Notes under the pieces: model-generated
Seen by the model: the letters and a program-made list of their open reading frames with translations, nothing else
The model's database searches: none
Told to the model about the DNA's origin: nothing
Part shown: positions 44,886-53,776 of the stretch, one piece after another
Numbering within the stretch: position 1 is the first letter of the stretch
Layout: each line of letters opens with the position of its first letter
Translations under genes and position numbers: made by a program
From: Streptomyces sp. TLI_171
GTDB lineage: Bacteria > Actinomycetota > Actinomycetes > Streptomycetales > Streptomycetaceae
Length of the DNA: 64,000 nucleotides
Assembly (NCBI RefSeq): GCF_003610255.1
Contig: NZ_RAPS01000001.1
Coordinates: 1,860,001-1,924,000, forward strand
Reading direction: 5' to 3'

Positions 44886-45479
44886 ATGAGTCACTCCACC
44901 GACGCACCTGACAACACCGTGCGCCCGATCACCGAGGGCCGACCGCCGGAGCTGCTGCCCCTCGGCGGCGGCGCCCACCTGCGCCGCCGCCGCCTCGCGG
45001 ACGCCGCGGAGCTGAACGCGGCGGTGATCGCCAACCTCGCCCACCTGCGTCCGTGGATGCCCTGGGCCGGCCAGGCGCCGACGATGGCCGAGAGCGAGCA
45101 GCTCTCGGTGAGCGGCGAGAAGGTCTGGGAGCAGGGCACCGACTTCATGTACCTGCTGGGTCTGGACGACGAGCCCGCCAAGGTGATCGGCGGCTTCGGC
45201 CTGCACGGCCGGATCGGCCCGGGCGCCCTGGAGATCGGCTACTGGGTGCACCACGAGCACACCGGCCGCGGCCTGGCCACCGCCGCCGCCCGCGCCCTCA
45301 CCGAGGCCGCGCTCGCGCTGCCCGGCATCGCCCGCACCGAGATCCACTGCGACGAGACCAACGCGGCCAGCGCCGCCGTCCCGCGCAAGCTCGGCTACGC
45401 GCTGGACCGGATCGAGCTGGCGCCGCCGACCGCGCCCGCCGAGACCGGCCGGAAGATGATCTGGGTCACCGAGGGCTGA
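44886..45479 (+). CDS. GNAT-family N-acetyltransferase (RimJ/RimL type)
   Basis: The 197-residue protein follows the RimJ/RimL layout: HLRRRRLADAAELNAAVIAN, LRPWMPWAGQAPTMAESEQL, IGGFGLHGRIGPGALEIGYW, the acetyl-CoA loop HHEHTGRGLATAAARALTEA and EIHCDETNAASAAVPRKLGY. Such enzymes acetylate N-termini of proteins or small amines. ATG 44886 lies 6 nt after CATACT (44874-44879), a leaderless arrangement. A 24-bp-arm hairpin follows the gene, separating it from the convergent TetR gene. Confidence 0.88.
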   Translation: MSHSTDAPDNTVRPITEGRPPELLPLGGGAHLRRRRLADAAELNAAVIANLAHLRPWMPWAGQAPTMAESEQLSVSGEKVWEQGTDFMYLLGLDDEPAKVIGGFGLHGRIGPGALEIGYWVHHEHTGRGLATAAARALTEAALALPGIARTEIHCDETNAASAAVPRKLGYALDRIELAPPTAPAETGRKMIWVTEG

Positions 45480-45491
45480 CCGGCGCTCGAA

Positions 45492-45542
45492 CGGGGCACG
45501 TGGAAGGGGACGGCCGTCGGCCGTCCCCTTCCACGTGCCCCG
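45492..45542. terminator. Exceptionally long perfect hairpin between convergent genes
   Basis: Perfect 24-bp arms at 45492-45515 and 45519-45542 flank a 3-nt GTC loop; the left arm starts CGGGGCACGTGG and its apex is GGACGGCC. It lies between the GNAT and TetR stops (45479 and 45556) and would end transcription from both sides. There is no T-run. Confidence 0.85.
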
Positions 45543-45555
45543 GGCCGTTCGCCGG

Positions 45556-46194
45556 TCAGCGGCGGGCCAGGCGTTCGATCAGCGACTGCCAGCTGTCGGC
45601 GAGCACGGTGCCGAGGCCGCCCTGGCAGCGTTCGGCGGCGGCGTCGGCGGCGGCGTCGGGCAGCTCGGCGGCCAGGAAGAGCAGCAGCGGCCCTTCGAGG
45701 GCGCTGGTGAGTTGGAGGGCGAGGCTGTCCAGGTCGGGGAGGTCGAGGTCGGCCTGGCCGAGCAGCATCCGGATGTGCGGGCGGGAGAAGCTGGGGCCGG
45801 TCGCGGGGGGAACCGCGCCCTTGCGTTCCAGCCCGGCCCGGGCGATGTCGTGCCGCTCCAGCAGGAAGCCGGTGCGGGCGCGGCCGTAGGCGATCAGCCG
45901 GTCGACCGGGTCGGCGCCGGGGCCGAGCGGCGGCGGGCCGGACAGCACCCCGCACTGGAAGCGCTGCTCCTCGGCGTCCAGCAGGGCGCGGAAGATCCCG
46001 GCCCGGGTGCCGAAGCGACGGAAGACGGTGCCCTTGCCCAGTCCGGCCCGCTCGGCGAGGCCGTCCATGGTGACGTGGTCCGCGCCCAGCTCGGCGATCA
46101 TCGCGCGAGCGGTGCAGAGCAGGACCTCGCGGTTGCGGGCCGCGTCCGCGCGCTCTGCCGGGGGTTTGCCGAAGGGGACCAGGGGGCTGTCCAT
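45556..46194 (-). CDS. TetR-family repressor of the azoreductase gene (inferred)
   Basis: The 212-residue protein has an N-terminal TetR helix-turn-helix (NREVLLCTARAMIAELGADH, VTMDGLAERAGLGKGTVFRR, FGTRAGIFRALLDAEE). The C-terminal helical domain (PHIRMLLGQADLDLPDLDSL) is of the type found next to NAD(P)H quinone or azo reductases. ATG 46194 begins MDSPLVPFGK. It is divergent from the azoreductase gene; two identical 20-bp repeats lie between them. It probably derepresses the reductase in response to quinones or related electrophiles. Confidence 0.9.
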   Translation of the reverse strand: MDSPLVPFGKPPAERADAARNREVLLCTARAMIAELGADHVTMDGLAERAGLGKGTVFRRFGTRAGIFRALLDAEEQRFQCGVLSGPPPLGPGADPVDRLIAYGRARTGFLLERHDIARAGLERKGAVPPATGPSFSRPHIRMLLGQADLDLPDLDSLALQLTSALEGPLLLFLAAELPDAAADAAAERCQGGLGTVLADSWQSLIERLARR

Positions 46195-46220
46195 GACGAC
46201 AATTTACCTGGCGACGGAAA

Positions 46221-46267
46221 CGGGGTAAAGTCCGGTTACGTCGAGAGCGGGGTAAAGTCCGGTTACG
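46221..46267. promoter_or_regulatory. Duplicated 20-bp operator between TetR and azoreductase genes
   Basis: CGGGGTAAAGTCCGGTTACG occurs identically at 46221-46240 and 46248-46267, 27 bp apart. Each copy contains GTAA-N7-TTAC, an inverted repeat suitable for a TetR dimer. The surrounding bases also match (ACGTCGAG versus ACGACGAG), so the unit was probably duplicated as a whole. Confidence 0.8.
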
Positions 46268-46361
46268 ACGAGTGCGGTGCCCGTGCGGCCCGCACGCCGC
46301 CCCGCCATGCCTGCCCGCACCCGCCACCGCCTCGGCGGGGCGCGATCCGAGGAGATCCGTC

Positions 46362-46994
46362 ATGCACCTGTTCCGCCTGGACGCCAGCATCATGCCCGGC
46401 AACTCCACCAGCGCCGAGCTCGCCGGCGCCGCCGAGGCCGAGTGGGCCGCCGCCCACCCCGAGGGCACCGTCACCCGCCGCAACCTGGGCACCGACCCGC
46501 TGCCCGGCGACCTGTGGGCCACCGCCACGCTGGCCGCCTTCACCCCCGAGGACCAGCGCACCGCCGAGCAGAAGGACGCCGCCGCGTTCGGCGCCGGCCT
46601 CGCCGCCGAGCTGACCGCCGCGGACGCCGCGATCATCGCCGTCCCGCTCTACAACTGGGGCGTCTCCCAGCACTTCAAGACCTGGGTCGACCTGGTCATC
46701 GCCGGCGCCGGCCCGACCGCCGAACTGCTCAAGGACAAGCCGGTCCTGCTGGTCACCTCGCTCGGCGGCGGCTTCGCCCCCGGGACCCCCCGCGAGGGCT
46801 GGGACCACTCCACCCCCTACCTGGAGCGCATCCTGCGCGACGTCTGGGGCGGCGACCTGACCACCGTCCGGCGCGAGCTGACCCTCGCCGCCGTCAACCC
46901 CGCCATGGAGAGCCTGCGCGGCCTCGCCGCCGAGTACCACACCCAGGCCCTGGACGCGGCCCGCGACGCCGGCAAGGCCCTGGTCCGCAGCTGA
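46362..46994 (+). CDS. azoR: FMN-dependent NADH-azoreductase (AzoR family)
   Basis: The 210-residue flavodoxin-like protein shows the AzoR pattern: FRLDASIMPGNSTSAELAGA at the FMN-phosphate site, IIAVPLYNWGVSQHFKTWVD around the isoalloxazine, VLLVTSLGGGFAPGTPREGW near 130 and a C-terminal helix. It reduces quinones and azo compounds by two-electron transfer, limiting redox cycling. ATG 46362 follows GAGGAG at 46349-46354. Control by the divergent TetR repressor is likely. Confidence 0.88.
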   Translation: MHLFRLDASIMPGNSTSAELAGAAEAEWAAAHPEGTVTRRNLGTDPLPGDLWATATLAAFTPEDQRTAEQKDAAAFGAGLAAELTAADAAIIAVPLYNWGVSQHFKTWVDLVIAGAGPTAELLKDKPVLLVTSLGGGFAPGTPREGWDHSTPYLERILRDVWGGDLTTVRRELTLAAVNPAMESLRGLAAEYHTQALDAARDAGKALVRS

Positions 46995-47032
46995 CCCGCC
47001 CTCACCACCCCGCCACGTCACCGCCGCAGGGC

Positions 47033-47053
47033 CCCGGCAATTGGCTTGCCGGG
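47033..47053. terminator. Hairpin after the azoreductase gene, abutting the next promoter
   Basis: Perfect 8-bp arms CCCGGCAA (47033-47040) and TTGCCGGG (47046-47053) flank a TTGGC loop. It lies 39 nt after the azoreductase stop and ends 5 bp before the GAGAAT -10 of the next gene. Confidence 0.5.
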
Positions 47054-47071
47054 CCGACGAGAATGCTCGGT

Positions 47072-50000
47072 ATGCCGTCCTTCGACACCGCCGAGCTGCT
47101 CGCCGCCATGGACGTGCTCCCGCACCGGGAGCGCGACGCCCTCTTCGCCCGCACCGTCCGCGCCGCCTCGCGCGACCGACTCGACGCGCTGTTCGACGAG
47201 TTGGCCGGGCACGGGTGGTACGGGCGGCGGCTGGCCGCGTTCGCGGCGGTGCTGGGCGGACGGGCGGACCTGCTCGGCGGGTGGCTCGCCGACCCGGACC
47301 GGGAGGTGCGCGGCCGGGCGATCCGTGCGCTGCGCACCCTGCCGGTCCCGGAGGAGGCGGTGCTGGCCGCGTACGCGACCGGCTCGTTCGCCGTCCGGCA
47401 GGCGTTGCGGCAGTCCGTGGTGCGCGGCCGGCGGACGGACCTGGCCGCCCGGCTGCTGCCGGTGGCCCGGGAGCTGTGGGGTGCGAGCGAGGCCGCGGCG
47501 CTGCTGCCGGGGTGCCCGCCGGAGCTGGTGGCCGCCGAACTGCCGGGCCTGGCCCTGGCGGTGCGCTCCTGGTCCGCGCTGGGCACGCGGTACCCGGACC
47601 TGGTGCTGGACCACGTCGAGCGGGAGCTGGCGGCCTGGCCGACGGCCGACCGCTCGCACTGGTGGCACCGCCTGGGCGAGGCGGTGCTCGCCGCACTGCC
47701 GCTGCGCCCCGCCCGGGTCCTGGACCTGCTGGAACAGCAGCCGACGACCTTCCTGCCCGGCCCGCTCCTCGCGAACTTCGGCCACCTGGTGCGGGCCGAC
47801 GCGGAGCGGGCCACCGCATGGCTGGCCGACCCCGGCCACCCGTGGCAGCGCTGGGAGCGGCTGCCCAGCCGCACCGTGCTGGACCGCGTCGCGCACGCCG
47901 ACCCGCCGTCGCTGCCCGCGCTGGGCCGCCGGTGGCTGGCCGCGCCCGACCGCTTCGCCGACCTGCTGCGCGCCGTCCCGCCGGGCCGCCGCACCGCGTT
48001 CCTGCACGGCGCCGCCGACGGACTGCCGCTGGACGCGGGCCGGTTGACCGTCCCGGTGCTGCGGCTGCTGCCGCGCGAGACCCGCTGGGCGGAGGTCCGG
48101 CGGCTGCGCGCCGAGCAGCTCGCCAAGGGCCGCGAGGAGCGTCAACTTCGCCCGCTCACCGCCCTGTTGCCGCCGGAGGAGGCGCGCGCCGAACTGCTGC
48201 CCGCGGTCCGCCGATCGGACGCCGCCGAGCGCGCCGAGGTCTGGCGGCACCTGGTGACCGTCGCCGCGGCCGACCCCGACCCGGCGGCGCCCGGGCAGCT
48301 GCTGGCCGAACTGCGCCGGGTCCGCAACGAGCAGGACCCGGTCCGGCAGGCCGCGCTGTCCGCGCTGTCCGCCTTCCCCGCCGACCGCTTCACCGACGGG
48401 CACGCGCCGGCGCTGCTCGACCTGGTCGCCGAGGCGCTGGCCGCCCGCGACTGCTCCGCCGCCACCCGGCAGGCGCTCTCCGCGCTGGCGCTCGCCGTGC
48501 TGGCCGCCCACCCCACCGGGGCCCGGCCCGAGCTGCTGGACTTCGCCCTGCTGACGGTCGAGCAGCTCACCGCCCGCACCGGCTCGTTCACCCTGCCCCC
48601 GCTGGCCGGGCGGCTGCGCCGCGGCCAGGAGCGGGAGGTGCTGGCGGCGCTGCGCCCGTGGCTGGACACGGAGCAGCGGCACGGCCGGTACGGGCTGCTG
48701 TTCGCGCTGGTCCGCGCGCTCGGCCCGCGCGCCGAACTGCTGCCGGAGCTCGACGAACGGCTGGGCCGCGCGCTGCGCAGCGATCGCGAGCAGGTCGGCG
48801 CCGAGGCGCTGCGGCTGTGGCTGGAGCCGCGCCGGGGCCGGACCGCGAAGGTGCTGACCGCGATCGGGGCCGACCCGTCCGCGGTGTTCTTCGGGCCGGT
48901 CCGGAGCCACCTGGCCACGGTCCGCACCGACCTGCTGGACCTGGTACTGGCCGAACGCCCGGCCACCGGCCGCTTCCTGAAGCCCGGCGAGCTCCGGCCG
49001 CTGCCCGACACGCACGCCGCCCGTCTCTGGGTGCCGCGCCAAGTGGCCCGCGCGGCCGCGCTGTTCGGGGCGATCGCGGCCGACACCGGGCGGTCCAGGG
49101 ACGAGCGGGCCGCCGCGATCCGGCTGGCCGCGCCGCTGCCCGGGCACGGCGCCGTCGTGCTGCGCCGGCACCTGGACGACCCGGACGTGCTGGTCGCCGA
49201 GGCCGCGCTCGGCGCGCTCGCCCGGACGGACGACCCGGCGGCCTGGCTGCCCGACCTGCTGGAGCACGCCGGCGACGACCGGGCCAGGGTCGCGATGTAC
49301 ACCGCCTCGCGGGCCGCCCGGCTGACCGCCCCGGCCCGGCTGGCGCCGCTGGTCACCGGCCTGGCGACGGGCACCACCGGCAGCAAGGTCACCTCGCGGA
49401 AGGAGGCCGTCCGACTGGCCGCCGCCTTCCTGCCGCCCGCGCAGGCCGCCGAGGTGCTCGCCGCCGCCTTCCACGCCCCCGGGCAGCACCCTGACGTCCG
49501 GGCCACCGCGGCCGGCTGGTGCCAGGAGCTGCTGGACGCCGAACCCGTCTGGGCACTGCTCTCCGAGGCCGCCGAGGCGCCCGAGCCGCAGGTCCGGCAG
49601 GCGGTGATCGGCCTGCCGCCGCACCTGATGGACGGCCGGCACCGACCGCGCTACGCCCGGCTGGTGGCGGCCGTCGCCACCCGGTCCGGCCAGGACCCGG
49701 AGGCCGCGCGGGCCGCGATCGGCGAACTGCCGGCCTGGGCCCGGTACGTGCCCGAGGTCGCCGAGGTGCTGCCCGGCCTGGTCACCGACCTCGACAACCG
49801 CCGCACCTGGCGCGCCGCCGCCCGGGCGCTGTGCGGGCTCGCCGTCTCCGGCGTCGCCCACCCGGTCGGCGGCGCGGCGCCCGGCAGCCTGGTGCACCGC
49901 ACCCTGGCCGCGCTGCTGGCCGCCGGCCCGGACTCCGCCGCGCCGTCCACGGTCCGGGACCTGCCGCTCCGTCAGCGGATCGAGGCGCTGACCGAGCTGA

Positions 50001-50449
50001 ACGCCCGTCACCCGCTGGTCCGCCCGGCGCTGCTCGCGCAGGCCGAACAGCTGGGCGGCCACCCGGAGGCGGCCGACCTGCGGGCGGCAGCCCTGGCCCG
50101 GGTCGTGGACCTCGCCGCGGCGGAGTTCGGGGCGGACTTCGCCCGGCTCGCCGCCGCGCTCGCCGACCGCCCGGTGCTGGCGGCCCGGTTGGCGGACCGG
50201 CTGGCCGACACCGTCGCGGGCGGCGCCGCGCTGCCCCCGGCCACCGACGCCGCGGTGCCGGCCGCGCTGCTCGCCCTGCTGCCCGGCGAAGGCTCCGCCC
50301 TCGGCCTGCTGACCACGGCCCTCGCCGCCCGGCTGGGCGGCCGCTGCGTCTGGACGGGCGGTTGGCTCCCGCTGCTCGCCGCCCTGCGCAGCCACCCCGA
50401 ACCGGAGGTCCGGGCTGCCGCCCGGCAGGTGGTCACCGTGCCGGAGTGA
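47072..50449 (+). CDS. Giant HEAT-repeat (alpha-solenoid) protein of unknown function
   Basis: The 1125-residue soluble protein consists almost entirely of helical pairs. HEAT-like units are readable throughout, for example LADPDREVRGRAIRALRTLP near 75-94, DPVRQAALSALSAFPADRF, HLDDPDVLVAEAALGALART, EPQVRQAVIGLPPHL and HPEPEVRAAARQVVTVPE at the very end. No catalytic motif, signal peptide or membrane segment is visible. Such solenoids are scaffolds for protein or nucleic-acid partners. ATG 47072 lies 7 nt after GAGAAT (47059-47064), a leaderless arrangement; ATG 47063 overlaps that hexamer and is less likely. An 11-bp-arm hairpin follows the stop. Confidence 0.85.
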   Translation: MPSFDTAELLAAMDVLPHRERDALFARTVRAASRDRLDALFDELAGHGWYGRRLAAFAAVLGGRADLLGGWLADPDREVRGRAIRALRTLPVPEEAVLAAYATGSFAVRQALRQSVVRGRRTDLAARLLPVARELWGASEAAALLPGCPPELVAAELPGLALAVRSWSALGTRYPDLVLDHVERELAAWPTADRSHWWHRLGEAVLAALPLRPARVLDLLEQQPTTFLPGPLLANFGHLVRADAERATAWLADPGHPWQRWERLPSRTVLDRVAHADPPSLPALGRRWLAAPDRFADLLRAVPPGRRTAFLHGAADGLPLDAGRLTVPVLRLLPRETRWAEVRRLRAEQLAKGREERQLRPLTALLPPEEARAELLPAVRRSDAAERAEVWRHLVTVAAADPDPAAPGQLLAELRRVRNEQDPVRQAALSALSAFPADRFTDGHAPALLDLVAEALAARDCSAATRQALSALALAVLAAHPTGARPELLDFALLTVEQLTARTGSFTLPPLAGRLRRGQEREVLAALRPWLDTEQRHGRYGLLFALVRALGPRAELLPELDERLGRALRSDREQVGAEALRLWLEPRRGRTAKVLTAIGADPSAVFFGPVRSHLATVRTDLLDLVLAERPATGRFLKPGELRPLPDTHAARLWVPRQVARAAALFGAIAADTGRSRDERAAAIRLAAPLPGHGAVVLRRHLDDPDVLVAEAALGALARTDDPAAWLPDLLEHAGDDRARVAMYTASRAARLTAPARLAPLVTGLATGTTGSKVTSRKEAVRLAAAFLPPAQAAEVLAAAFHAPGQHPDVRATAAGWCQELLDAEPVWALLSEAAEAPEPQVRQAVIGLPPHLMDGRHRPRYARLVAAVATRSGQDPEAARAAIGELPAWARYVPEVAEVLPGLVTDLDNRRTWRAAARALCGLAVSGVAHPVGGAAPGSLVHRTLAALLAAGPDSAAPSTVRDLPLRQRIEALTELNARHPLVRPALLAQAEQLGGHPEAADLRAAALARVVDLAAAEFGADFARLAAALADRPVLAARLADRLADTVAGGAALPPATDAAVPAALLALLPGEGSALGLLTTALAARLGGRCVWTGGWLPLLAALRSHPEPEVRAAARQVVTVPE

Positions 50450-50457
50450 CGCCCCGT

Positions 50458-50491
50458 CGACGGGCCGGTGCGGCGCTCCGCCGGCCCGTCG
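50458..50491 (+). terminator. Hairpin terminator of the HEAT-repeat gene
   Basis: Perfect 11-bp arms CGACGGGCCGG (50458-50468) and CCGGCCCGTCG (50481-50491) flank a 12-nt loop, 9 nt after the stop codon. There is no T-run. Confidence 0.65.
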
Positions 50492-50601
50492 GGTGAACTC
50501 CCGGTGCGGCGGATTGCCGGGCCTCCACGGGCGGGTGACGTCTTGTCAGCTTTGTTGACGGTCCGGGTCCGGCCGGGACCGACCAGGACTACGATCGATC
50601 A

Positions 50602-51165
50602 ATGACGGACACGACACGCAGAGCAATCGACAGCGCCGAACTGGCGGCCCGTTACCCGGCCCTCCACGCGCCGCAGCGCTGGGAGTGGGGCGGCATCGAC
50701 GCCCAGTTCACCACCGAGCCGCCGCCGGACGAACTGGTCACCAACATCCACCTGGTGGGCTTCACCGAGGGCCGGGTCGTGCTCTGCCGGGACGTCCGCG
50801 GCCACTGGTTCCTGCCCGGCGGAACGCGGGAGGCCGCGGAGAGCATCGAGTCCTGCCTGGAGCGCGAGCTGCGCGAGGAGGCCGGCGCCCGGCTGCTGGG
50901 CCCGCCGACCTGGATCGGCCACCACCTGGCGGTCAGCGACGGCCCCACCCCGTACCGCCCCTGGCAGCCGCACCCGACCAAGGCGTGGCTGTGGGGCTGG
51001 GCCGAGGTGCTGGTCGACTCCTCCCCCACCAACCCGACCGACGGCGAGCAGGTGGTCGAGGTCCGCGCCGTCACCCCCGAGGAGGCCCAGCACCTGCTGA
51101 CCCAGCACCGGGAACCCTGGTGGCCCGAACTGGTCGCGCTCGCCCTGGAGTCCCGCACCGCCTGA
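50602..51165 (+). CDS. Nudix hydrolase
   Basis: The 187-residue protein has a complete Nudix box, G-x5-E-x7-RELREEAGA, starting at the Gly of GTREAAE near residue 75 (preceded by WFLPG). This is the diphosphate-hydrolase helix with catalytic Glu residues. The substrate (nucleotide, sugar nucleotide or other X-diphosphate) cannot be read from the sequence. ATG 50602 lies 6 nt after TACGAT (50590-50595), so the mRNA is probably leaderless. It is convergent with tex, 37 bp away. Confidence 0.9.
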   Translation: MTDTTRRAIDSAELAARYPALHAPQRWEWGGIDAQFTTEPPPDELVTNIHLVGFTEGRVVLCRDVRGHWFLPGGTREAAESIESCLERELREEAGARLLGPPTWIGHHLAVSDGPTPYRPWQPHPTKAWLWGWAEVLVDSSPTNPTDGEQVVEVRAVTPEEAQHLLTQHREPWWPELVALALESRTA

Positions 51166-51202
51166 CGGGGCCGGCCCACGGGGCCGACCGCCGCCGGGCG
51201 GG

Positions 51203-53527
51203 CTACTTGCCCAGGCCCGCGCGGCGCAGCGCGTCGGCCATGGCGGAGTTGGCGGGGGCCGGGGCGGCGGCCGGGCGGCGGTCCTGCCGGGGCGGGCGGG
51301 AGTCGCGGCGGCCCTGCGGCTGCTCGCGGCGGTTGCCGCCGCCGGCGCCGGGGGTGGTGTCGTCGTCGAGGCGCAGGGTGAGGCCGATCCGCTTGCGCGG
51401 GACGTCGACGGCGGTGACCTTGGCGCGGACGATGTCGCCGGGCTTGACCACCTCGCGCGGGTCCTTGACGAAGGTCCTGGAGAGCGCGGAGACGTGCACC
51501 AGGCCGTCCTGGTGCACGCCGATGTCGACGAAGGCGCCGAACGCGGCGACGTTGGTGACCACGCCCTCCAGCACCATGCCCACCTCCAGGTCGCCGATCT
51601 TCTCCACGCCGTCCTTGAAGGTGGCGGTCTGGAAGGCGGGGCGCGGGTCCCGGCCGGGCTTGTCGAGCTCGCCGAGGATGTCGGTGACGGTCGGGACGCC
51701 GAAGGTGGCGTCGGCGAAGTCGCCGGGCCGCAGGGCGCGCAGCACCGCGCCATTGCCGATCAGCGCGCGCAGGTCGCCGCCGGTGGAGGCGAGGATGCGG
51801 CGCACCACCGGGTACGCCTCGGGGTGGACGGCGGAGGCGTCGAGCGGGTCGTCGCCGTCGGGGATGCGCAGGAAGCCCGCGCACTGCTCGAAGGCCTTCG
51901 GGCCGAGCCGGGCGACGTCCTTGAGCGCCTTGCGGGTGCGGAACGGCCCGTTGGCGTCGCGGTGGGCCACGATGTTGTCGGCGAGCGTGCCGGTGATGCC
52001 GGAGACCCGGGTGAGCAGCGGCGCGGAGGCGGTGTTGACGTCGACGCCGACGGCGTTCACGCAGTCCTCGACCACGGCGTCCAGCGAGCGGGACAGCTTC
52101 AGCTCGCTCAGGTCGTGCTGGTACTGGCCGACGCCGATCGACTTGGGGTCGATCTTGACCAGCTCGGCCAGCGGGTCCTGCAGGCGGCGGGCGATGGAGA
52201 CCGCGCCGCGGATCGAGACGTCCAGGCCGGGGAGTTCCTGGGCGGCGAAGGCGGAGGCGGAGTACACGGACGCGCCGGCCTCACTGACCATCACCTTGGT
52301 GAGCCCCAGCTCGGGGTGACGCTTGATCAGGTCGGCGGCCAGCCGGTCGGTCTCCCGGGAGGCGGTGCCGTTGCCGATCGCGACCAGGTCGACCCGGTGC
52401 TTCGCGGCCAGCGCCGCCAGCGTGGCGAGCGCGGCGTCCCACTTGTTCGCGGGCTGGTGCGGGTAGATGGTGTCGTACGCGACGACCTTGCCGGTGGCGT
52501 CGACCACGGCGACCTTGACGCCGGTGCGGAAGCCCGGGTCGAGGCCCATGGTGGCGCGGGTGCCGGCGGGGGCGGCGAGCAGCAGGTCGCGCAGGTTGGC
52601 GGCGAAGACCCGGACGGCCTCGTCCTCGGCCTCGGCCCGCAGCCGGGTGCGCAGGTCGATGCCGAGGCGGACCAGGATGCGGGTGCGCCAGGCCCAGCGG
52701 ACGGTGTCGGTGAGCCACTTGTCGGCGGGGCGGCCGCGGTCGGCCACACCGAACCGGGCGGCGATCCGCTGCTCGTAGTCGCTCGCACCGGGCAGGTCGG
52801 CCTCCTCCTCGCCGTCGTACGGGGAGAGTTCGAGGTCGAGGACCTCCTCCTTCTCGCCGCGCAGCATGGCCAGGATCCGGTGCGAGGGGAGCTTGGTGTA
52901 CGGCTCGGCGAAGTCGAAGTAGTCGGCGAACTTGGCGCCGTCCTGCTCCTTGCCGTCCCGGACCTTGGCGACCAGTCGGCCGCGGGTCCACATCCGCGTC
53001 CGCAGCGAGCCGATCAGGTCGGCGTCCTCGCCGAACCGCTCGACCAGGATGGCTCGGGCGCCGTCCAGCGCGGCGGCGGCGTCGGCGACCTGCTCGTTCA
53101 GGTAGCCGGCGGCGAGCGCGGCCGGGTCCTGGCCCGGGTCGGCGAGCAGGGTGTCGGCGAGCGGTTCGAGGCCGGCCTCGCGGGCGATCTGCGCCTTGGT
53201 GCGCCGCTTGGGCTTGTACGGGAGGTAGATGTCCTCCAGCCGGGCCTTGGAGTTGGCGCCGAGGATCTGCGCGCGCAGCGCGTCGTCCAGCTTGCCCTGC
53301 GACTCGATGGACTCCAGGACGGCGGTGCGGCGCTCCTCCAGCTCGCGCAGGTAGCGCAGCCGCTCCTCCAGGGTGCGCAGCTGGGTGTCGTCCAGGGCGC
53401 CGGTGGCTTCCTTGCGGTAGCGGGCGATGAAGGGGACGGTCGAACCGCCGTCGAGCAGGTCGACGGCGGCCTGCACCTGGTTCTCGCGGACGCCCAGTTC
53501 CTCGGCGATCTTGCGTTCGACGGGCAT
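51203..53527 (-). CDS. tex: Tex family RNA-binding transcription accessory protein
   Basis: The 774-residue protein contains the Tex domains in order: N-terminal helical domain ([40 protein letters not shown]), a YqgF/RNase H-like domain ([20 protein letters not shown] near 330), helix-hairpin-helix ([20 protein letters not shown]) and a C-terminal S1 RNA-binding domain ([20 protein letters not shown]). A basic, Arg/Gln-rich tail follows. It binds nucleic acid and influences transcription of structured genes. ATG 53527 is chosen; GTG 53533, two codons upstream, has better spacing from AAAGG and could be used. Confidence 0.95.
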   Translation of the reverse strand: MPVERKIAEELGVRENQVQAAVDLLDGGSTVPFIARYRKEATGALDDTQLRTLEERLRYLRELEERRTAVLESIESQGKLDDALRAQILGANSKARLEDIYLPYKPKRRTKAQIAREAGLEPLADTLLADPGQDPAALAAGYLNEQVADAAAALDGARAILVERFGEDADLIGSLRTRMWTRGRLVAKVRDGKEQDGAKFADYFDFAEPYTKLPSHRILAMLRGEKEEVLDLELSPYDGEEEADLPGASDYEQRIAARFGVADRGRPADKWLTDTVRWAWRTRILVRLGIDLRTRLRAEAEDEAVRVFAANLRDLLLAAPAGTRATMGLDPGFRTGVKVAVVDATGKVVAYDTIYPHQPANKWDAALATLAALAAKHRVDLVAIGNGTASRETDRLAADLIKRHPELGLTKVMVSEAGASVYSASAFAAQELPGLDVSIRGAVSIARRLQDPLAELVKIDPKSIGVGQYQHDLSELKLSRSLDAVVEDCVNAVGVDVNTASAPLLTRVSGITGTLADNIVAHRDANGPFRTRKALKDVARLGPKAFEQCAGFLRIPDGDDPLDASAVHPEAYPVVRRILASTGGDLRALIGNGAVLRALRPGDFADATFGVPTVTDILGELDKPGRDPRPAFQTATFKDGVEKIGDLEVGMVLEGVVTNVAAFGAFVDIGVHQDGLVHVSALSRTFVKDPREVVKPGDIVRAKVTAVDVPRKRIGLTLRLDDDTTPGAGGGNRREQPQGRRDSRPPRQDRRPAAAPAPANSAMADALRRAGLGK

Positions 53528-53776
53528 GGTCACGGTGCCGGTCACCCTTTCTGACGGTTGTGCTGGTCGCCCGTGCATTCTGGCAGGTCCGTCCGACCGA
53601 ATCCGGAGGGCCGGTGGTCGGCCCGGGCGTGGCGCGTTCCGGGGACGCGCAGGGACACGCGCCGGAGCCGGTCCGGGGTGACCGATTTGTCTGATATGAG
53701 AGAGTTCGCAGGTCGGCCCGCCGCACTGACGACCACTCGACCGGACCGGCAGTCCCCAACCGCACAGGAGGAAACG

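Noticed and set aside
42099..45347. 1082-codon minus-strand open frame antisense to ABC-F, nitroreductase and GNAT genes
   Set aside because: It is the mirror of real plus-strand genes; composition is His/Gln/Arg-rich with no recognisable domain.
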